The notes under the pieces: generated by a model
Told to the model about the DNA's origin: nothing
The model's input: only the letters and a program-made list of their open reading frames with translations
Database searches by the model: none
Part shown: positions 38,369-48,715 of the stretch, piece after piece
Numbering within the stretch: the stretch's first letter is position 1
Layout: the number at the start of each line of letters is the position of its first letter
Made by a program: the position numbers and the translations under genes
Assembly (NCBI RefSeq): GCF_904846695.1
Contig: NZ_CAJHBR010000003.1
Span: 186,001-250,000 of the forward strand
Direction of reading: 5' to 3'
From: Psychrobacter urativorans
GTDB taxonomy: Bacteria; Pseudomonadota; Gammaproteobacteria; Pseudomonadales; Moraxellaceae
DNA length: 64,000 nt

Positions 38369-41300
38369 GTGCCCTTGTTATATTCTCCGCTTTACCAAAG
38401 CATTCGTCTGATTTTATTTGGCGCCTTAAGTTTGACTGGGTTGAGCGTAAGCGCAGCTGAGTTAGCAGCTGCAAATCCGCAAATAGCGGCAGCTTTAGTG
38501 GCGGATAGTCCTACTATTGCCAGTACTAACTTGCAAAAAGACTCTAATGCTAACCGTTCCTACACGGATAACAGCTACTTTGATCAATCCTATAATCAAA
38601 GCAATGCTAATACTGTGGCGCTTGCTACTGAAGAGCTAAACGCTGCTGAAGAATTGAGCGCTGAAAACAATATAGCAGTGACGGCTATTACAGAGGATAC
38701 TAGCGAAGCTAATGTTAATACTAACGATATAGCTGAGCAAGGCAAGCGCTCTTCTACCCCTAAAGCACAGACTACTGCTGCAAGTAAATCGTCGACTACC
38801 ACTAGCAGCCGTCTCAATGTAAAAGATGAAAGCGTGCAAGAGAGCCTCGTGCGTTTAGCAGAGTTCTATGAATTAACTCCAGATTCGAAGTTCGATAAAG
38901 GCTTAAATAAGCCTACTACTAATACCCAGTCAAATAGCGAAACGTTACGCCCATTAGGTTCTGACCTAAAGCTACTTCCCAACTCGGTAGATAGTGCGCA
39001 ACGTTGCGAAGGCCAATGGGTCTACCCTACTAACAACCCAAACTACCAACGCGCAGTTAACGAAGCTAATGGTAATTTAAACAATAATCAAGATAACTTT
39101 GCGCCGAATGCCAACTCCAATACGGCTCCTGATGGTAAGTCTGCGCTATTTGCAGAAGCCGATTACGGCTATTATGACAATGTTGATTATGCTGAGCTTT
39201 CAGGGAATGTCATCATTGACCAAGGGATGCAGCATATTGAGGCCGAAAAAGTAGTACTAGACTTAACTACCGGTGTAGCTGCCGCTCAAGGCAAAGTGTT
39301 GTTCACCAATAAAGCGACCAGCAACAATAGTAGTAGTAATAGTAATAACAGTGTTGGCAGCAATAGTGGGCGAAATATCTTTGCTAACCGCAATAGCCAA
39401 CCTACGCTTACCGAAAAAGCTTCTGATGGTGGCCTGATTGGGGTAGCCGATAGCTTAGCTTATAATACAGAATCGGGACAATCGACAGCTTACGGGGTTG
39501 CATTTGCTAGTGTACCTCTACAAGCGCACGGTTATGCTGAGCGTCTTAATCGTCCTAACGATAGCCAATATGAGCTGGACAATGTAATGTTCAGTACTTG
39601 TCCGCCTACTGATCGTAAGTGGCAGCTGGAAGCTAAGAGCATTGATTTAGATACGGATACTGGTCGTGGTAAGGCTTATGACACCACCTTCCGCATAGCT
39701 GATATTCCAGTATTTTATCTGCCTTATTTTAACTTCCCTATTGATGCTCGTCGTAGTAGTGGCTTCTTACTCCCTAGCGCTAGTATCGGTAGTGAGAACG
39801 GTCTTGAGATTGATGTTCCTTATTATCTCAATCTAGCTCCTAATTATGATGCCACTATTAATACTCATATTTATACCAACCGTAATCCTATGCTCTCAGG
39901 TGAATTTCGCTACCTGACTGAAGGCTATGGTGAAGGGGTATTCAGCGGTTCTTACTTACCCAATGATAAAAACTATGACGGCGAGGATCGCAGTAGCTTT
40001 TTTTATGATCATTACTGGTCCTCCTCTAGCATTCCACGCTTAAGCGGTGATGCTAAATACAGCTACGTCTCAGATTCAGATTACCTGAACGACTTCGATA
40101 CTTTAGGACTGTCAGACAATACAGTCAATCTACCTACACGGGCACGACTCAACTATTATAATGACTATGTGAATGGTGAGCTTAAGGTTGAAACCTTCCA
40201 GACTCTAGATGCCTTTAATGATAATGGTCAGGCGCTACAAGACAAAGATAAGCCCTACTCACGCTTGCCACAGTTGACTCTAGATTACCGTTTGCCTTGG
40301 GCGAAGAGTTTCGACATTACTGGGGTTCACGACTCCGCCTACTTTAAAAAATCTATCAATGATGGCTCAGAGGCGGAAAAAAGCGGATTGCGTGTCTATA
40401 ACAAACTTAGCGCCGCTTATCCGATAGAAAAATCTTGGGGCTATATCAAACCTAAAGTTAGTTTGCAGCATTTATATACCTCCTACGATCAAGACAGCTT
40501 AGCCGATAACTCGCTGGATCAAGAGAATGGCAGTCAGTCAGTATTTGTACCTCAAGCCAGTATTGATGCAGGGCTATATTTATATCGTGCAGGCTCGCCA
40601 TTCGGCGCTTTTGATAACACTATGGGCGGCTACCAGCTAGTAAGTCCTCGCTTGAAATATACTTATTCACCGTTTGAAGATCAGAACGATATCCCTAACT
40701 TTAACACCCGTATTGCCTCAGTTAACTATGACCAACTGTTTTCTGATAGCTGGTTCTTAGGCCATGATCGCTTGCAAGATTTGCATGCTATCACCCCTGG
40801 AGTTAATTATCGTTACATCGATGCAACGGGTGTGACACGTTTTGATGGTAGCATTGCAGAGCAGTTTTACATCGATGATGGTCGTGTTACCCTCGATGGG
40901 GATAACCAGCTGTTTAATACTTCATCATCAGGAATGGTCTGGAATAGTAGTTTGCAACCTTACAACAATGTCTGGGTTGATTTGAGCGGAGCGCTCGACA
41001 ACAGTTATAATCTAAACTTTATCACTACTGAACTACGCTATCAGCCTTCTAATAACAGTCTATTCAACATCGGTTATGTCAAGCGTCAAAGCGATGAAAA
41101 CACTAATCAGTTGCCGTTATCAGCTGTTACCGCTTCTGCTATCTTCCCTGTAAATAACAATTGGCGGGTGATAGCACAAGGTCAATATGACCATCGCCGC
41201 GATAAAATACTAGATGCTTTAGTTGGGGTGGATTACGAAGATTGCTGCTTTGGTTTTGCCGTTTATGGCCGTCGTTATTATAATGACTTGAATGTCAGAG

Positions 41301-41431
41301 ATGAACCTACGCAAGCAGTAATGGCTGAAATTAGATTGAATGGTTTGGGTAGTGGTAATAGTCGCCTGACGCGTCTGCTCTCTGACAAGGTGTTAGGCTT
41401 TGAGCCGGTACAAACCGCTTGGAAAGATTAA
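38369..41431 (+). CDS. lptD: LPS-assembly protein LptD
   Basis: Outer-membrane barrel that inserts lipopolysaccharide into the outer leaflet with LptE. A signal peptide (about 10-31) is followed by ~180 residues of Ser/Asn/Thr/Ala-rich low-complexity sequence not found in E. coli LptD. The conserved part begins with the first Cys at about residue 212 (QRCEGQWVYP); the OstA jellyroll follows (ELSGNVIIDQGMQHIEAEKV), then a second Cys in STCPPTDRKW (~410), the barrel, and the paired Cys in YEDCCFGFAVYGRRYY (~958). Four Cys in this order are those used for the inter-domain disulfides of LptD. 1020 residues versus 784 in E. coli. The start is GTG at 38369; TTG at 38375 is also possible. surA follows. 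Confidence 0.95.
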   Translation: MPLLYSPLYQSIRLILFGALSLTGLSVSAAELAAANPQIAAALVADSPTIASTNLQKDSNANRSYTDNSYFDQSYNQSNANTVALATEELNAAEELSAENNIAVTAITEDTSEANVNTNDIAEQGKRSSTPKAQTTAASKSSTTTSSRLNVKDESVQESLVRLAEFYELTPDSKFDKGLNKPTTNTQSNSETLRPLGSDLKLLPNSVDSAQRCEGQWVYPTNNPNYQRAVNEANGNLNNNQDNFAPNANSNTAPDGKSALFAEADYGYYDNVDYAELSGNVIIDQGMQHIEAEKVVLDLTTGVAAAQGKVLFTNKATSNNSSSNSNNSVGSNSGRNIFANRNSQPTLTEKASDGGLIGVADSLAYNTESGQSTAYGVAFASVPLQAHGYAERLNRPNDSQYELDNVMFSTCPPTDRKWQLEAKSIDLDTDTGRGKAYDTTFRIADIPVFYLPYFNFPIDARRSSGFLLPSASIGSENGLEIDVPYYLNLAPNYDATINTHIYTNRNPMLSGEFRYLTEGYGEGVFSGSYLPNDKNYDGEDRSSFFYDHYWSSSSIPRLSGDAKYSYVSDSDYLNDFDTLGLSDNTVNLPTRARLNYYNDYVNGELKVETFQTLDAFNDNGQALQDKDKPYSRLPQLTLDYRLPWAKSFDITGVHDSAYFKKSINDGSEAEKSGLRVYNKLSAAYPIEKSWGYIKPKVSLQHLYTSYDQDSLADNSLDQENGSQSVFVPQASIDAGLYLYRAGSPFGAFDNTMGGYQLVSPRLKYTYSPFEDQNDIPNFNTRIASVNYDQLFSDSWFLGHDRLQDLHAITPGVNYRYIDATGVTRFDGSIAEQFYIDDGRVTLDGDNQLFNTSSSGMVWNSSLQPYNNVWVDLSGALDNSYNLNFITTELRYQPSNNSLFNIGYVKRQSDENTNQLPLSAVTASAIFPVNNNWRVIAQGQYDHRRDKILDALVGVDYEDCCFGFAVYGRRYYNDLNVRDEPTQAVMAEIRLNGLGSGNSRLTRLLSDKVLGFEPVQTAWKD

Positions 41432-41679
41432 TAAGCCGTTAAAGGATAGTTCAATAGCTATAGGCTTATAAAATAGCTAAAGTTTCATTGACTAGCTAAA
41501 TGGTCTATAAAAAGCACTAATGTTATGAGGGTTGCCAACCTTTAGCGACTCAATGCCTTTGTTGTATTAAGTTATACTAAATATTTTTAATAGCTAGCTA
41601 AGCACTGATAGTTAATTAAGCCTTTATAGATACAGTCACACAACTCCCATCTTATAAGATGATAGTGATCAGGAGCATT

Positions 41680-43080
41680 ATGAGAATTTTTTGTTTACGT
41701 CAGACCAGTAGTGCGGTGTTATTAGTAATGAGCGCTGGACTTGCTTTGAGTCTTAATGCTCAAGCAGCAACCGTCAAAAACCAAGCTGCTGCGACCAGTA
41801 GTAGTACTAGCGCTAGTCAAAGTACTAGCAATCGTCTGACTGCTAGTAACAGTACCGACGGTATTATTGCGCTAGTTAATGACAATGCTATCTTAAAGAG
41901 CGATTTAATCAACGCGGTCATTCAGACTCAATTGCGTGCAAAAAATGCCGGTCAGCCGTTACCCAATTCTGCTCAGCTCCAGTCTGAAGTATTAAATTCC
42001 TTAATTCTGCGTGAGTTACAGCTGTCATTAATTAACCGTGTTGGTATTAAGCCTGATGAGGCAGCTATTAATCAGCGCCTAGCAAAAATCGCTGAAGCCG
42101 AAGGCCTCGATAGTCTTAGCGCTCTACAACAACGTATGGATTCCCAGCAAGCTGGTGGCTACGCTAGTCTACGTAGTAAGCTGATTGAGGACGCTGCTAT
42201 TCAAACCTTACAGCAACGCCAAGTCAGCAATCGTGTGCGCATTAGTGAACAAGATATTGATTCATTCTTGGCCTCACCTGAAGCCAAACGTCTCAATCAA
42301 AGCGAATATCAAACTATCCACGTGCGTGTGCCCTATATCGATGATTATAACCGCTTATCACCAGCACAACGTGCTGAAGCTTTAGCAGTAGCAGAAGCAT
42401 TGCGTAAGCGCTTACAAGCACCAAATGTAGACGTAGATGCTGCTGTTGCTGCTGTTCAAGGTAGCTATGCTATACCACTACAAGGTGGTGATATGGGCTT
42501 TCATAAAGCAGCGGCGCTACCTACTGAGTTATCTAGTGAAATCACTAAGCTTGCCGTAGGTGAAGTTAGTGCACCGCTTGTAACCCCTGAAGGCATCGAT
42601 ATCATAAAGCTGGCTAATAAAAAAGACAGCGATAGCATGATTGTGCCTCAGTGGCGTACTAGTCATATCTTAATTAAAGTTGATGACTTACAAACTGATG
42701 CTCTTGCTGAACAAAAAATTAATGACCTTTATAATCAGCTGCGCCAAGGAGCTGACTTTTCAGCACTAGCGGCTACTTATTCTGACGATCCCGGCTCAGC
42801 AGGACGCGGTGGTGATCTAGAATGGGTTAGCGAACAAGATATGATCGGTCCGTTTGAAGCGGTAATGAAGAACACTAGCGTTAACGATTATTCTGCGCCC
42901 TTTAAGACTCAGTTTGGCTGGCATATCTTAAAAGTGGCAGACAAGCGTCAGTATGATGCTAGTAGCGAGTATCGCCGTAATATGGCTCGTCAAGCTCTAT
43001 ACCAGCGTTTAGCGCCACAAGCCCAAGAAGATTGGTTGCAAGAGCTACGTGCCGGTGCTTATATTCAAGTGCTTGAGTGA
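41680..43080 (+). CDS. surA: periplasmic chaperone / peptidyl-prolyl isomerase SurA
   Basis: Main periplasmic chaperone for outer-membrane proteins such as LptD. The signal peptide (MRIFCLRQTSSAVLLVMSAG through NAQA) is followed by a Ser/Thr-rich linker, the SurA N-domain (about 50-190, DGIIALVNDNAILKSDL), then two parvulin repeats: the first degenerate (about 205-310) and the second intact (about 315-420; WRTSHILIKV, YSDDPGSAGRGGDLEWV, FGWHILKV). I start at the ATG at 41680, four bases after AGGAG; a Met seven codons upstream is less likely. The gene follows lptD by 248 bases and is closed by a terminator, the conserved lptD-surA pair. Confidence 0.96.
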   Translation: MRIFCLRQTSSAVLLVMSAGLALSLNAQAATVKNQAAATSSSTSASQSTSNRLTASNSTDGIIALVNDNAILKSDLINAVIQTQLRAKNAGQPLPNSAQLQSEVLNSLILRELQLSLINRVGIKPDEAAINQRLAKIAEAEGLDSLSALQQRMDSQQAGGYASLRSKLIEDAAIQTLQQRQVSNRVRISEQDIDSFLASPEAKRLNQSEYQTIHVRVPYIDDYNRLSPAQRAEALAVAEALRKRLQAPNVDVDAAVAAVQGSYAIPLQGGDMGFHKAAALPTELSSEITKLAVGEVSAPLVTPEGIDIIKLANKKDSDSMIVPQWRTSHILIKVDDLQTDALAEQKINDLYNQLRQGADFSALAATYSDDPGSAGRGGDLEWVSEQDMIGPFEAVMKNTSVNDYSAPFKTQFGWHILKVADKRQYDASSEYRRNMARQALYQRLAPQAQEDWLQELRAGAYIQVLE

Positions 43081-43144
43081 TAGCTAGATAATAGCTAAGC
43101 GGTGTTGAAGATTCACAACTAGACACTGCTGAGAGTTAACCATT

Positions 43145-43179
43145 AGGGCCTATATTATTATATAGGCTCTTTTTTTATG
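43145..43179 (+). terminator. rho-independent terminator after surA
   Basis: AGGGCCTATA pairs with TATAGGCTCT (one G-T wobble) and is followed by a run of T on the plus strand, 65 bases past the surA stop. Confidence 0.88.
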
Positions 43180-43231
43180 CTAACCGTTATCACTTTGAAG
43201 CTATTTGATCTCATTAATTTACTGACAAGAA

Positions 43232-43264
43232 AAAACCCAAACCTTGGGCAATAGGTTCGGGTTT
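43232..43264. terminator. second hairpin terminator in the surA downstream region
   Basis: AAAACCCAAACCT pairs with AGGTTCGGGTTTT with one mismatch; A- and T-runs flank it, so it may act in both directions. It could be a backup for surA or serve the minus-strand gene to its right. Confidence 0.7.
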
Positions 43265-43500
43265 TAGTTTATTTAGCAGATTGTTATTATTTTATCCTTG
43301 CTGACTCATCCTAAGTCATACACGCTAGTTTGTAACAAAATAGACTACTCTATAGTCATGCTACCAGCGTCTCAACACCGCATCCTTACTTATCCTTGTG
43401 TCGATGAGGGTATTGTAATGCAAAGCTAAGGATTCGCCTAGACGCTAAAAGCCCCAATCGATGTAAGCATTTGCTTACAATATTTGGATGAGTTTTTAAT

Positions 43501-43518
43501 ACGGCTTAGCTAATAAAA
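43501..43518. repeat. 18-base repeat, copy 1
   Basis: ACGGCTTAGCTAATAAAA is identical to 46298-46315. Both copies lie just beyond the 3' end of a minus-strand gene. Here the partner arm that would complete a perfect palindrome is missing. Confidence 0.8.
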
Positions 43519-43592
43519 TAAAACACCAGTCATCTTAACCAAAATCGTTATTTATTAATTACTATCACTACCTTAAGGTGATGATTGGTTTT

Positions 43593-44714
43593 TTATTTAG
43601 CTTCTTCTGCATGCTCTTTAGAAACCTTACGTCCCTCTTCCTTGCCAGCCTTAATCTTATTTTCAGTTTCTCTGATGTCTTCAGCTTCGGGAGTTGGGGC
43701 GTTCTCTTCTTGCTTAGCGGTTTCTTCAGGCTGGTACTGTAAGGTAGTCAATACTGGAAAGTGATCTGAGCCGATAGAAGGCAGGCGTTCTATATCAACC
43801 ACAGTAAAACAGGCACTATGAAAAATATGATCCAAAGCCCATCGTAAAAACGGATACTTTACATGGAAAGTGTTGATGAAATGTCGACCGATACGGGGGT
43901 CTAATAGCCCTGAGATACGTTGGAAACGACGAGTAGTCTTTGACCAAGCCACATCATTTAAGTCACCCGCTAAGATGGCGGTTTGTTTATTTTTCTTGAT
44001 ATGTTGACCAACCATCAGCAGTTCAGCATCACGAGTAGTAGATTTGTCCGCTTCAGTTGGACTCGGCGGCATAGGGTGTAGACAATATAGCCAAATGACT
44101 CGACCACTCGGTAGACGTAACTGAGTGTGAATCGAAGGAATGTCATCAATCATCAGGTACTTCACTTCAGGATCTATCAACTCCAGCTTAGAATATAAGT
44201 GCATACCATATAAATTATCTAATGGCACTTTGACTGTATAAGGGTAATCAGATTCAATCACGCTCATTTCCTGTTGCCATTCGCCATCAGTCTCAAGAGT
44301 AATCAAGATATCAGGCTGTTTTTGGTTGACTAAATCGACTAGCTTTTGCTTATTCTTATTGGGGGTCAGCACATTTGAGACCATGATTTTGAGCTGGTTT
44401 ACTTTAGCTTCAGAGCTATTGTTAGCGCTCTGCACTTCCTTTTTCCATAGCCTTGTATAGGGCAGTATCATTCTGATCTGAAAGGCGACACTAGTAGTTA
44501 GCGCTATAAATAGTAGCCATTGCCACAGCGACCATTGTGCCCAAAATAATAATAGACCTAGCCAAGCTGAGAACCCCAGCACCATAATTTGGATACGCGG
44601 AAACTCAACGCCGCGCACCCACCAATTGTCTAATGGTAGCCAGCCCCAAACCGTCACAAAAATAATCAGCCCTGCGAGCAGCTGGATACCATAATATAGG
44701 GCAGATAAATCCAT
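43593..44714 (-). CDS. membrane-anchored endonuclease/exonuclease/phosphatase (EEP) family protein
   Basis: Three hydrophobic helices in the first ~85 residues (LLAGLIIFVTVWGWL, IMVLGFSAWLGLLLFW, WLLFIALTTSVAFQ) anchor a C-terminal EEP domain. Catalytic-type motifs in order: LKIMVSNVL, LETDGEW (metal-binding Glu), LHPMPPSP (His), GDLNDVAWS (Asp-Asn), GSDHFPV (terminal Asp-His). Members hydrolyse phosphodiesters or phosphomonoesters; the substrate here is unknown. The last ~45 residues are a charged Glu/Lys-rich tail that looks disordered. The ATG has no clear ribosome site. It diverges from asd and has no functional neighbour. Confidence 0.85.
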   Translation of the reverse strand: MDLSALYYGIQLLAGLIIFVTVWGWLPLDNWWVRGVEFPRIQIMVLGFSAWLGLLLFWAQWSLWQWLLFIALTTSVAFQIRMILPYTRLWKKEVQSANNSSEAKVNQLKIMVSNVLTPNKNKQKLVDLVNQKQPDILITLETDGEWQQEMSVIESDYPYTVKVPLDNLYGMHLYSKLELIDPEVKYLMIDDIPSIHTQLRLPSGRVIWLYCLHPMPPSPTEADKSTTRDAELLMVGQHIKKNKQTAILAGDLNDVAWSKTTRRFQRISGLLDPRIGRHFINTFHVKYPFLRWALDHIFHSACFTVVDIERLPSIGSDHFPVLTTLQYQPEETAKQEENAPTPEAEDIRETENKIKAGKEEGRKVSKEHAEEAK

Positions 44715-45021
44715 AAAGTTGTTTAACCGACTATCAAGTGAATAATGAATACCATGTTTTAAATAACCATAATATTTTTAACGCCTATTGTGCACTATGT
44801 TTGGACTGGATTGTATAGCTATTAAATAAATACTCTACAACTTATATGGGAGCACTTGTAAAGCATTAGCGGCTAATAATAACCCAAAGTTATAATATCT
44901 ATAGCGAATAGTAGTCAATAAATCGTTAAAATAGTGGTAAACGCCTTGCTTTTTATAGCTATTCACGGCATTGTTATTGGTTGACATAGCAATAAATAAC
45001 TGTAAAAAAGGATTACAATCG
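44715..45021. other. divergent intergenic region between the EEP gene and asd
   Basis: 307 AT-rich bases; no gene, and I could not pick a promoter with confidence. Confidence 0.5.
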
Positions 45022-46155
45022 ATGAGCAACTTAACAGTAGGTTTGGTAGGCTGGCGTGGTATGGTCGGGTCAGTGCTAATACAGCGTATGCGCGATGAGA
45101 ATGACTTTTCTGGTATTAGCCCAGTGTTCTTCTCTACCAGCAACGCTGGTGGCGATGCACCAAGCTTCGATGGTATTGAAACTAGCCAACTTAAAGATGC
45201 TCATGATATTGAGGCACTAGCCGCTTGTGAGGTGATTATCACCTGTCAAGGGGGTGACTATACGCAAAAAGTACATCAGCCTTTACGTGATAGTGGCTGG
45301 AATGGCTACTGGATTGATGCTGCTAGTACTCTACGTATGGAAGATGACAGTATCATCATTCTTGATCCGGTCAATCGCAAAGTGATCGATAGCGCTCTAG
45401 CTGCTGGTAAAAAAGACTTCATCGGTGGTAACTGTACCGTATCGTTGATGCTGATGGCCATTGGTGAGCTGTTTAATAAAGGCTGGGTTGAATGGGTCAG
45501 CGCAATGACTTATCAGGCTGCTAGTGGCTCTGGTGCTAATAATATGCGTGAGCTGATCGAAGGTATGGGCGTATTACGCGATGCGGTTGCCGATGAGCTA
45601 GCAGATCCTTCAAGCGCTATCCTTGAGATTGATAAAAAAATAGCCGCCACCCAGCGCTCAGCTGATTTTCCGCAGCAGTATTTTGGCGTGCCACTCGCGG
45701 GTAGCTTGATTCCTTATATCGATGTGCAATTAGACAATAAGCAATCTAAAGAAGAATGGAAAGGCGGTGTTGAGACCAACAAAATCCTTGGTAATGACAG
45801 TGATAACGCTATCCCTATCGATGGCATGTGCGTGCGTATCGGTGCGATGCGTTGTCATTCACAAGGGCTGACCATTAAGCTTAAAAAAGATATTCCTTTA
45901 TCAGAGATTGAAGCAGCACTAAAAAATAGTGGTAATGAGTGGCTAGATGTGGTCGAAGATGACAAGCAAGCCAGTATGCAGCGTCTAACGCCGGTTGCGG
46001 TCACTGGGACACTCACTGTAGCTGTTGGCCGTCTGCGTAAGCTCAATATGGGTCCTGAATACTTAGGTGCCTTTACTGTCGGTGATCAGCTGTTATGGGG
46101 CGCAGCAGAACCTTTACGTCGCATGCTAAACATTATCCGCGAACAAAAAAGCTAA
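45022..46155 (+). CDS. asd: aspartate-semialdehyde dehydrogenase
   Basis: Reduces aspartyl phosphate to aspartate semialdehyde, the branch point to lysine, diaminopimelate, threonine and methionine. The Rossmann motif [13 protein letters not shown] is N-terminal, the nucleophile is the Cys in [12 protein letters not shown] (about residue 135), and the substrate-binding [15 protein letters not shown] follows. At 377 residues it belongs to the longer E. coli-type class. I start at the ATG at 45022 with AAGGA nine bases upstream; the longer frame from 44971 begins with unrelated residues. It is flanked by its own terminator and stands alone. Confidence 0.97.
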   Translation: MSNLTVGLVGWRGMVGSVLIQRMRDENDFSGISPVFFSTSNAGGDAPSFDGIETSQLKDAHDIEALAACEVIITCQGGDYTQKVHQPLRDSGWNGYWIDAASTLRMEDDSIIILDPVNRKVIDSALAAGKKDFIGGNCTVSLMLMAIGELFNKGWVEWVSAMTYQAASGSGANNMRELIEGMGVLRDAVADELADPSSAILEIDKKIAATQRSADFPQQYFGVPLAGSLIPYIDVQLDNKQSKEEWKGGVETNKILGNDSDNAIPIDGMCVRIGAMRCHSQGLTIKLKKDIPLSEIEAALKNSGNEWLDVVEDDKQASMQRLTPVAVTGTLTVAVGRLRKLNMGPEYLGAFTVGDQLLWGAAEPLRRMLNIIREQKS

Positions 46156-46190
46156 CATCTGCTATAAAAAACTCAGTTATCGATAAAATC

Positions 46191-46218
46191 AAAAAAGACA
46201 GCTTAGGCTGTCTTTTTT
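46191..46218 (+). terminator. rho-independent terminator after asd
   Basis: AAAAAAGACAGC, TTAG loop, GCTGTCTTTTTT: a perfect 12-base stem with T-run, 36 bases past the asd stop. Confidence 0.93.
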
Positions 46219-46297
46219 ATTAGGTTAGATTGATGCATTTAAGCTTAAGTTATACCCGACAACACTTTACTCATAGCGATAATGTCTCACTTATCGA

Positions 46298-46336
46298 ACG
46301 GCTTAGCTAATAAAAAACCTTTTTATTAGCTAAGCC
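46298..46336. terminator. perfect 17-base palindrome downstream of the SOUL gene, including repeat copy 2
   Basis: GGCTTAGCTAATAAAAA and its exact complement enclose a three-base loop (46300-46336), about 20 bases past the SOUL stop, with A/T runs near the loop. The left arm includes the 18-base repeat also present at 43501. Confidence 0.8.
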
Positions 46337-46355
46337 CTCTTGTGAATAAAAATTG

Positions 46356-46988
46356 CTATTTTGCTTGGTACTCAATCATAATCTCATTACGACGCATAAA
46401 CGGTAGAGTCCAAGGTGGATTGTAGCGCGCCATTTCGGCAGTACCTATTATATTTAAGCCCTGCATCCAAGCCTCTAATTCTGCTGTCTTAGCAGCGACT
46501 TTTTTATTACCAGTCAGTCCTGAAAACTTGATAACCCCGTAAGTCTTCGCTGGCACTTCGATAATACTGACTGCCCGATTGTTAGGTTTTGGCAGAGTCT
46601 GCATAGTGTATTTGCTTGGCATCACAAACCTTACTCGCCACTTACCATCATTCTGTTGCATCGCAACAGGTGCAGTCATGGCAATCTTTGCTGATGTGCC
46701 AGTTTGTGGCTGCATCTTAACCGGCGTGGTCATGCTGATCTTACTACTCTGGCCATTAGGTGCAGTATTATTACCAAAGATATAATCAGCTAATATCCTA
46801 AAACCTTTATTACCTGCCTGATTTTGGTCGCCCGTCACCCACGTTTGTGCGACGATTTGTGGATCGTAGCGACGCAGCTCAAAATTATCCACTTGATTTA
46901 AAATCGTATATTCAGGTTCTTCGGTCGCCATAGCCACTCCTGGTAACATTAATAAACTGCCTAGCAGCAGATAAGTAGTAGCTTGCAT
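46356..46988 (-). CDS. SOUL family haem-binding protein
   Basis: 210 residues with an N-terminal signal peptide (TTYLLLGSLLMLPGVAMA before Thr). The SOUL fold is recognisable from FELRRYDPQIVAQTWV near the start and the paired motifs KISMTTPVKMQ and KIAMTAPVAMQ in the middle, followed by RFVMPSKYTMQTLPKP. SOUL proteins bind haem or tetrapyrroles in some organisms; the role in bacterial periplasm is unclear. GGGGAG lies seven bases before the ATG, so the start is firm. It is a single gene between asd (convergent) and tgt (divergent). Confidence 0.9.
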   Translation of the reverse strand: MQATTYLLLGSLLMLPGVAMATEEPEYTILNQVDNFELRRYDPQIVAQTWVTGDQNQAGNKGFRILADYIFGNNTAPNGQSSKISMTTPVKMQPQTGTSAKIAMTAPVAMQQNDGKWRVRFVMPSKYTMQTLPKPNNRAVSIIEVPAKTYGVIKFSGLTGNKKVAAKTAELEAWMQGLNIIGTAEMARYNPPWTLPFMRRNEIMIEYQAK

Positions 46989-47135
46989 AATCTATCTCCC
47001 CATTAAACTAGCAGTGCTTAACTTTTAGATAAAACTGCTATTTTAATAGCCTATAACCATAGCAACAACCTAACCTTACTGTCTGTATTTTTTCGTTATG
47101 ACTCAAGCTAACTATTAGCCGCTTATTCTATTGGC

Positions 47136-47183
47136 TTAGTACATTCGTCGCTTATTACATTCGTCGCTTAGTACATTATTACC
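47136..47183. repeat. 16-base tandem repeat upstream of tgt
   Basis: Two near-identical units (TTAGTACATTCGTCGC, then TTATTACATTCGTCGC) are followed by a degenerate third beginning TTAGTACATT. It lies about 85 bases upstream of the tgt start, in or near the promoter region. Confidence 0.75.
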
Positions 47184-47234
47184 CGCTTATAAAGCATCAA
47201 CGTCCCAATAAACAGTTAGCAATGCTATAATTAG

Positions 47235-48419
<1,185 letters not shown>

Positions 48420-48447
48420 ATCGTTGTTAAGGTTTATCTGCTAAAAC

Positions 48448-48484
48448 AAAAATGCCAGACAGTGAAAGCTGACTGGCATTTTTA
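48448..48484. terminator. bidirectional terminator between tgt and the NSS small-subunit gene
   Basis: AAAAATGCCAG and CTGGCATTTTT form an 11-base stem around a 14-base loop; T-runs on both strands serve convergent genes. Confidence 0.9.
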
Positions 48485-48555
48485 TTAAATTCATAGTGCT
48501 AAGGTTAAAGACTTTAATGCTCTAAAACCTTGCGCTATTGATCTTGACGCTCATA

Positions 48556-48687
48556 TTAAATCCGATCGTCTGGCAGTTGATCCATTGGAATATCAGGATG
48601 GTTCTTTAGGTGAACGATAGAGAAAAGTAAGCCGCCCCATATAAGCACCATGGAGATAATCATAAAAATAATTGCTGAAGTACTCAT
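48556..48687 (-). CDS. small membrane subunit of the NSS transporter (MetS-like)
   Basis: 43 residues: MSTSAIIFMIISMVLIWGGL followed by LFSIVHLKNHPD and an acidic tail. One membrane helix ending in a His/Lys-rich turn fits the MetS family of small subunits paired with Na+-dependent methionine/alanine importers (MetP). AGGA lies seven bases before the ATG. It begins 28 bases after the stop of the large-subunit gene, so the two are in one operon. Some tools will miss it because of its size. Confidence 0.88.
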   Translation of the reverse strand: MSTSAIIFMIISMVLIWGGLLFSIVHLKNHPDIPMDQLPDDRI

Positions 48688-48715
48688 AATAATTTCCTAT
48701 TAAAATATCATTTTA

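Larger units (their letters stand above)
43081..43592. other. intergenic region between surA and the EEP-family gene
   Basis: 512 bases with no gene. It holds two hairpin terminators (43145-43179 and 43232-43264) and one copy of an 18-base repeat (43501-43518) shared with the SOUL-gene terminator. Confidence 0.6.
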
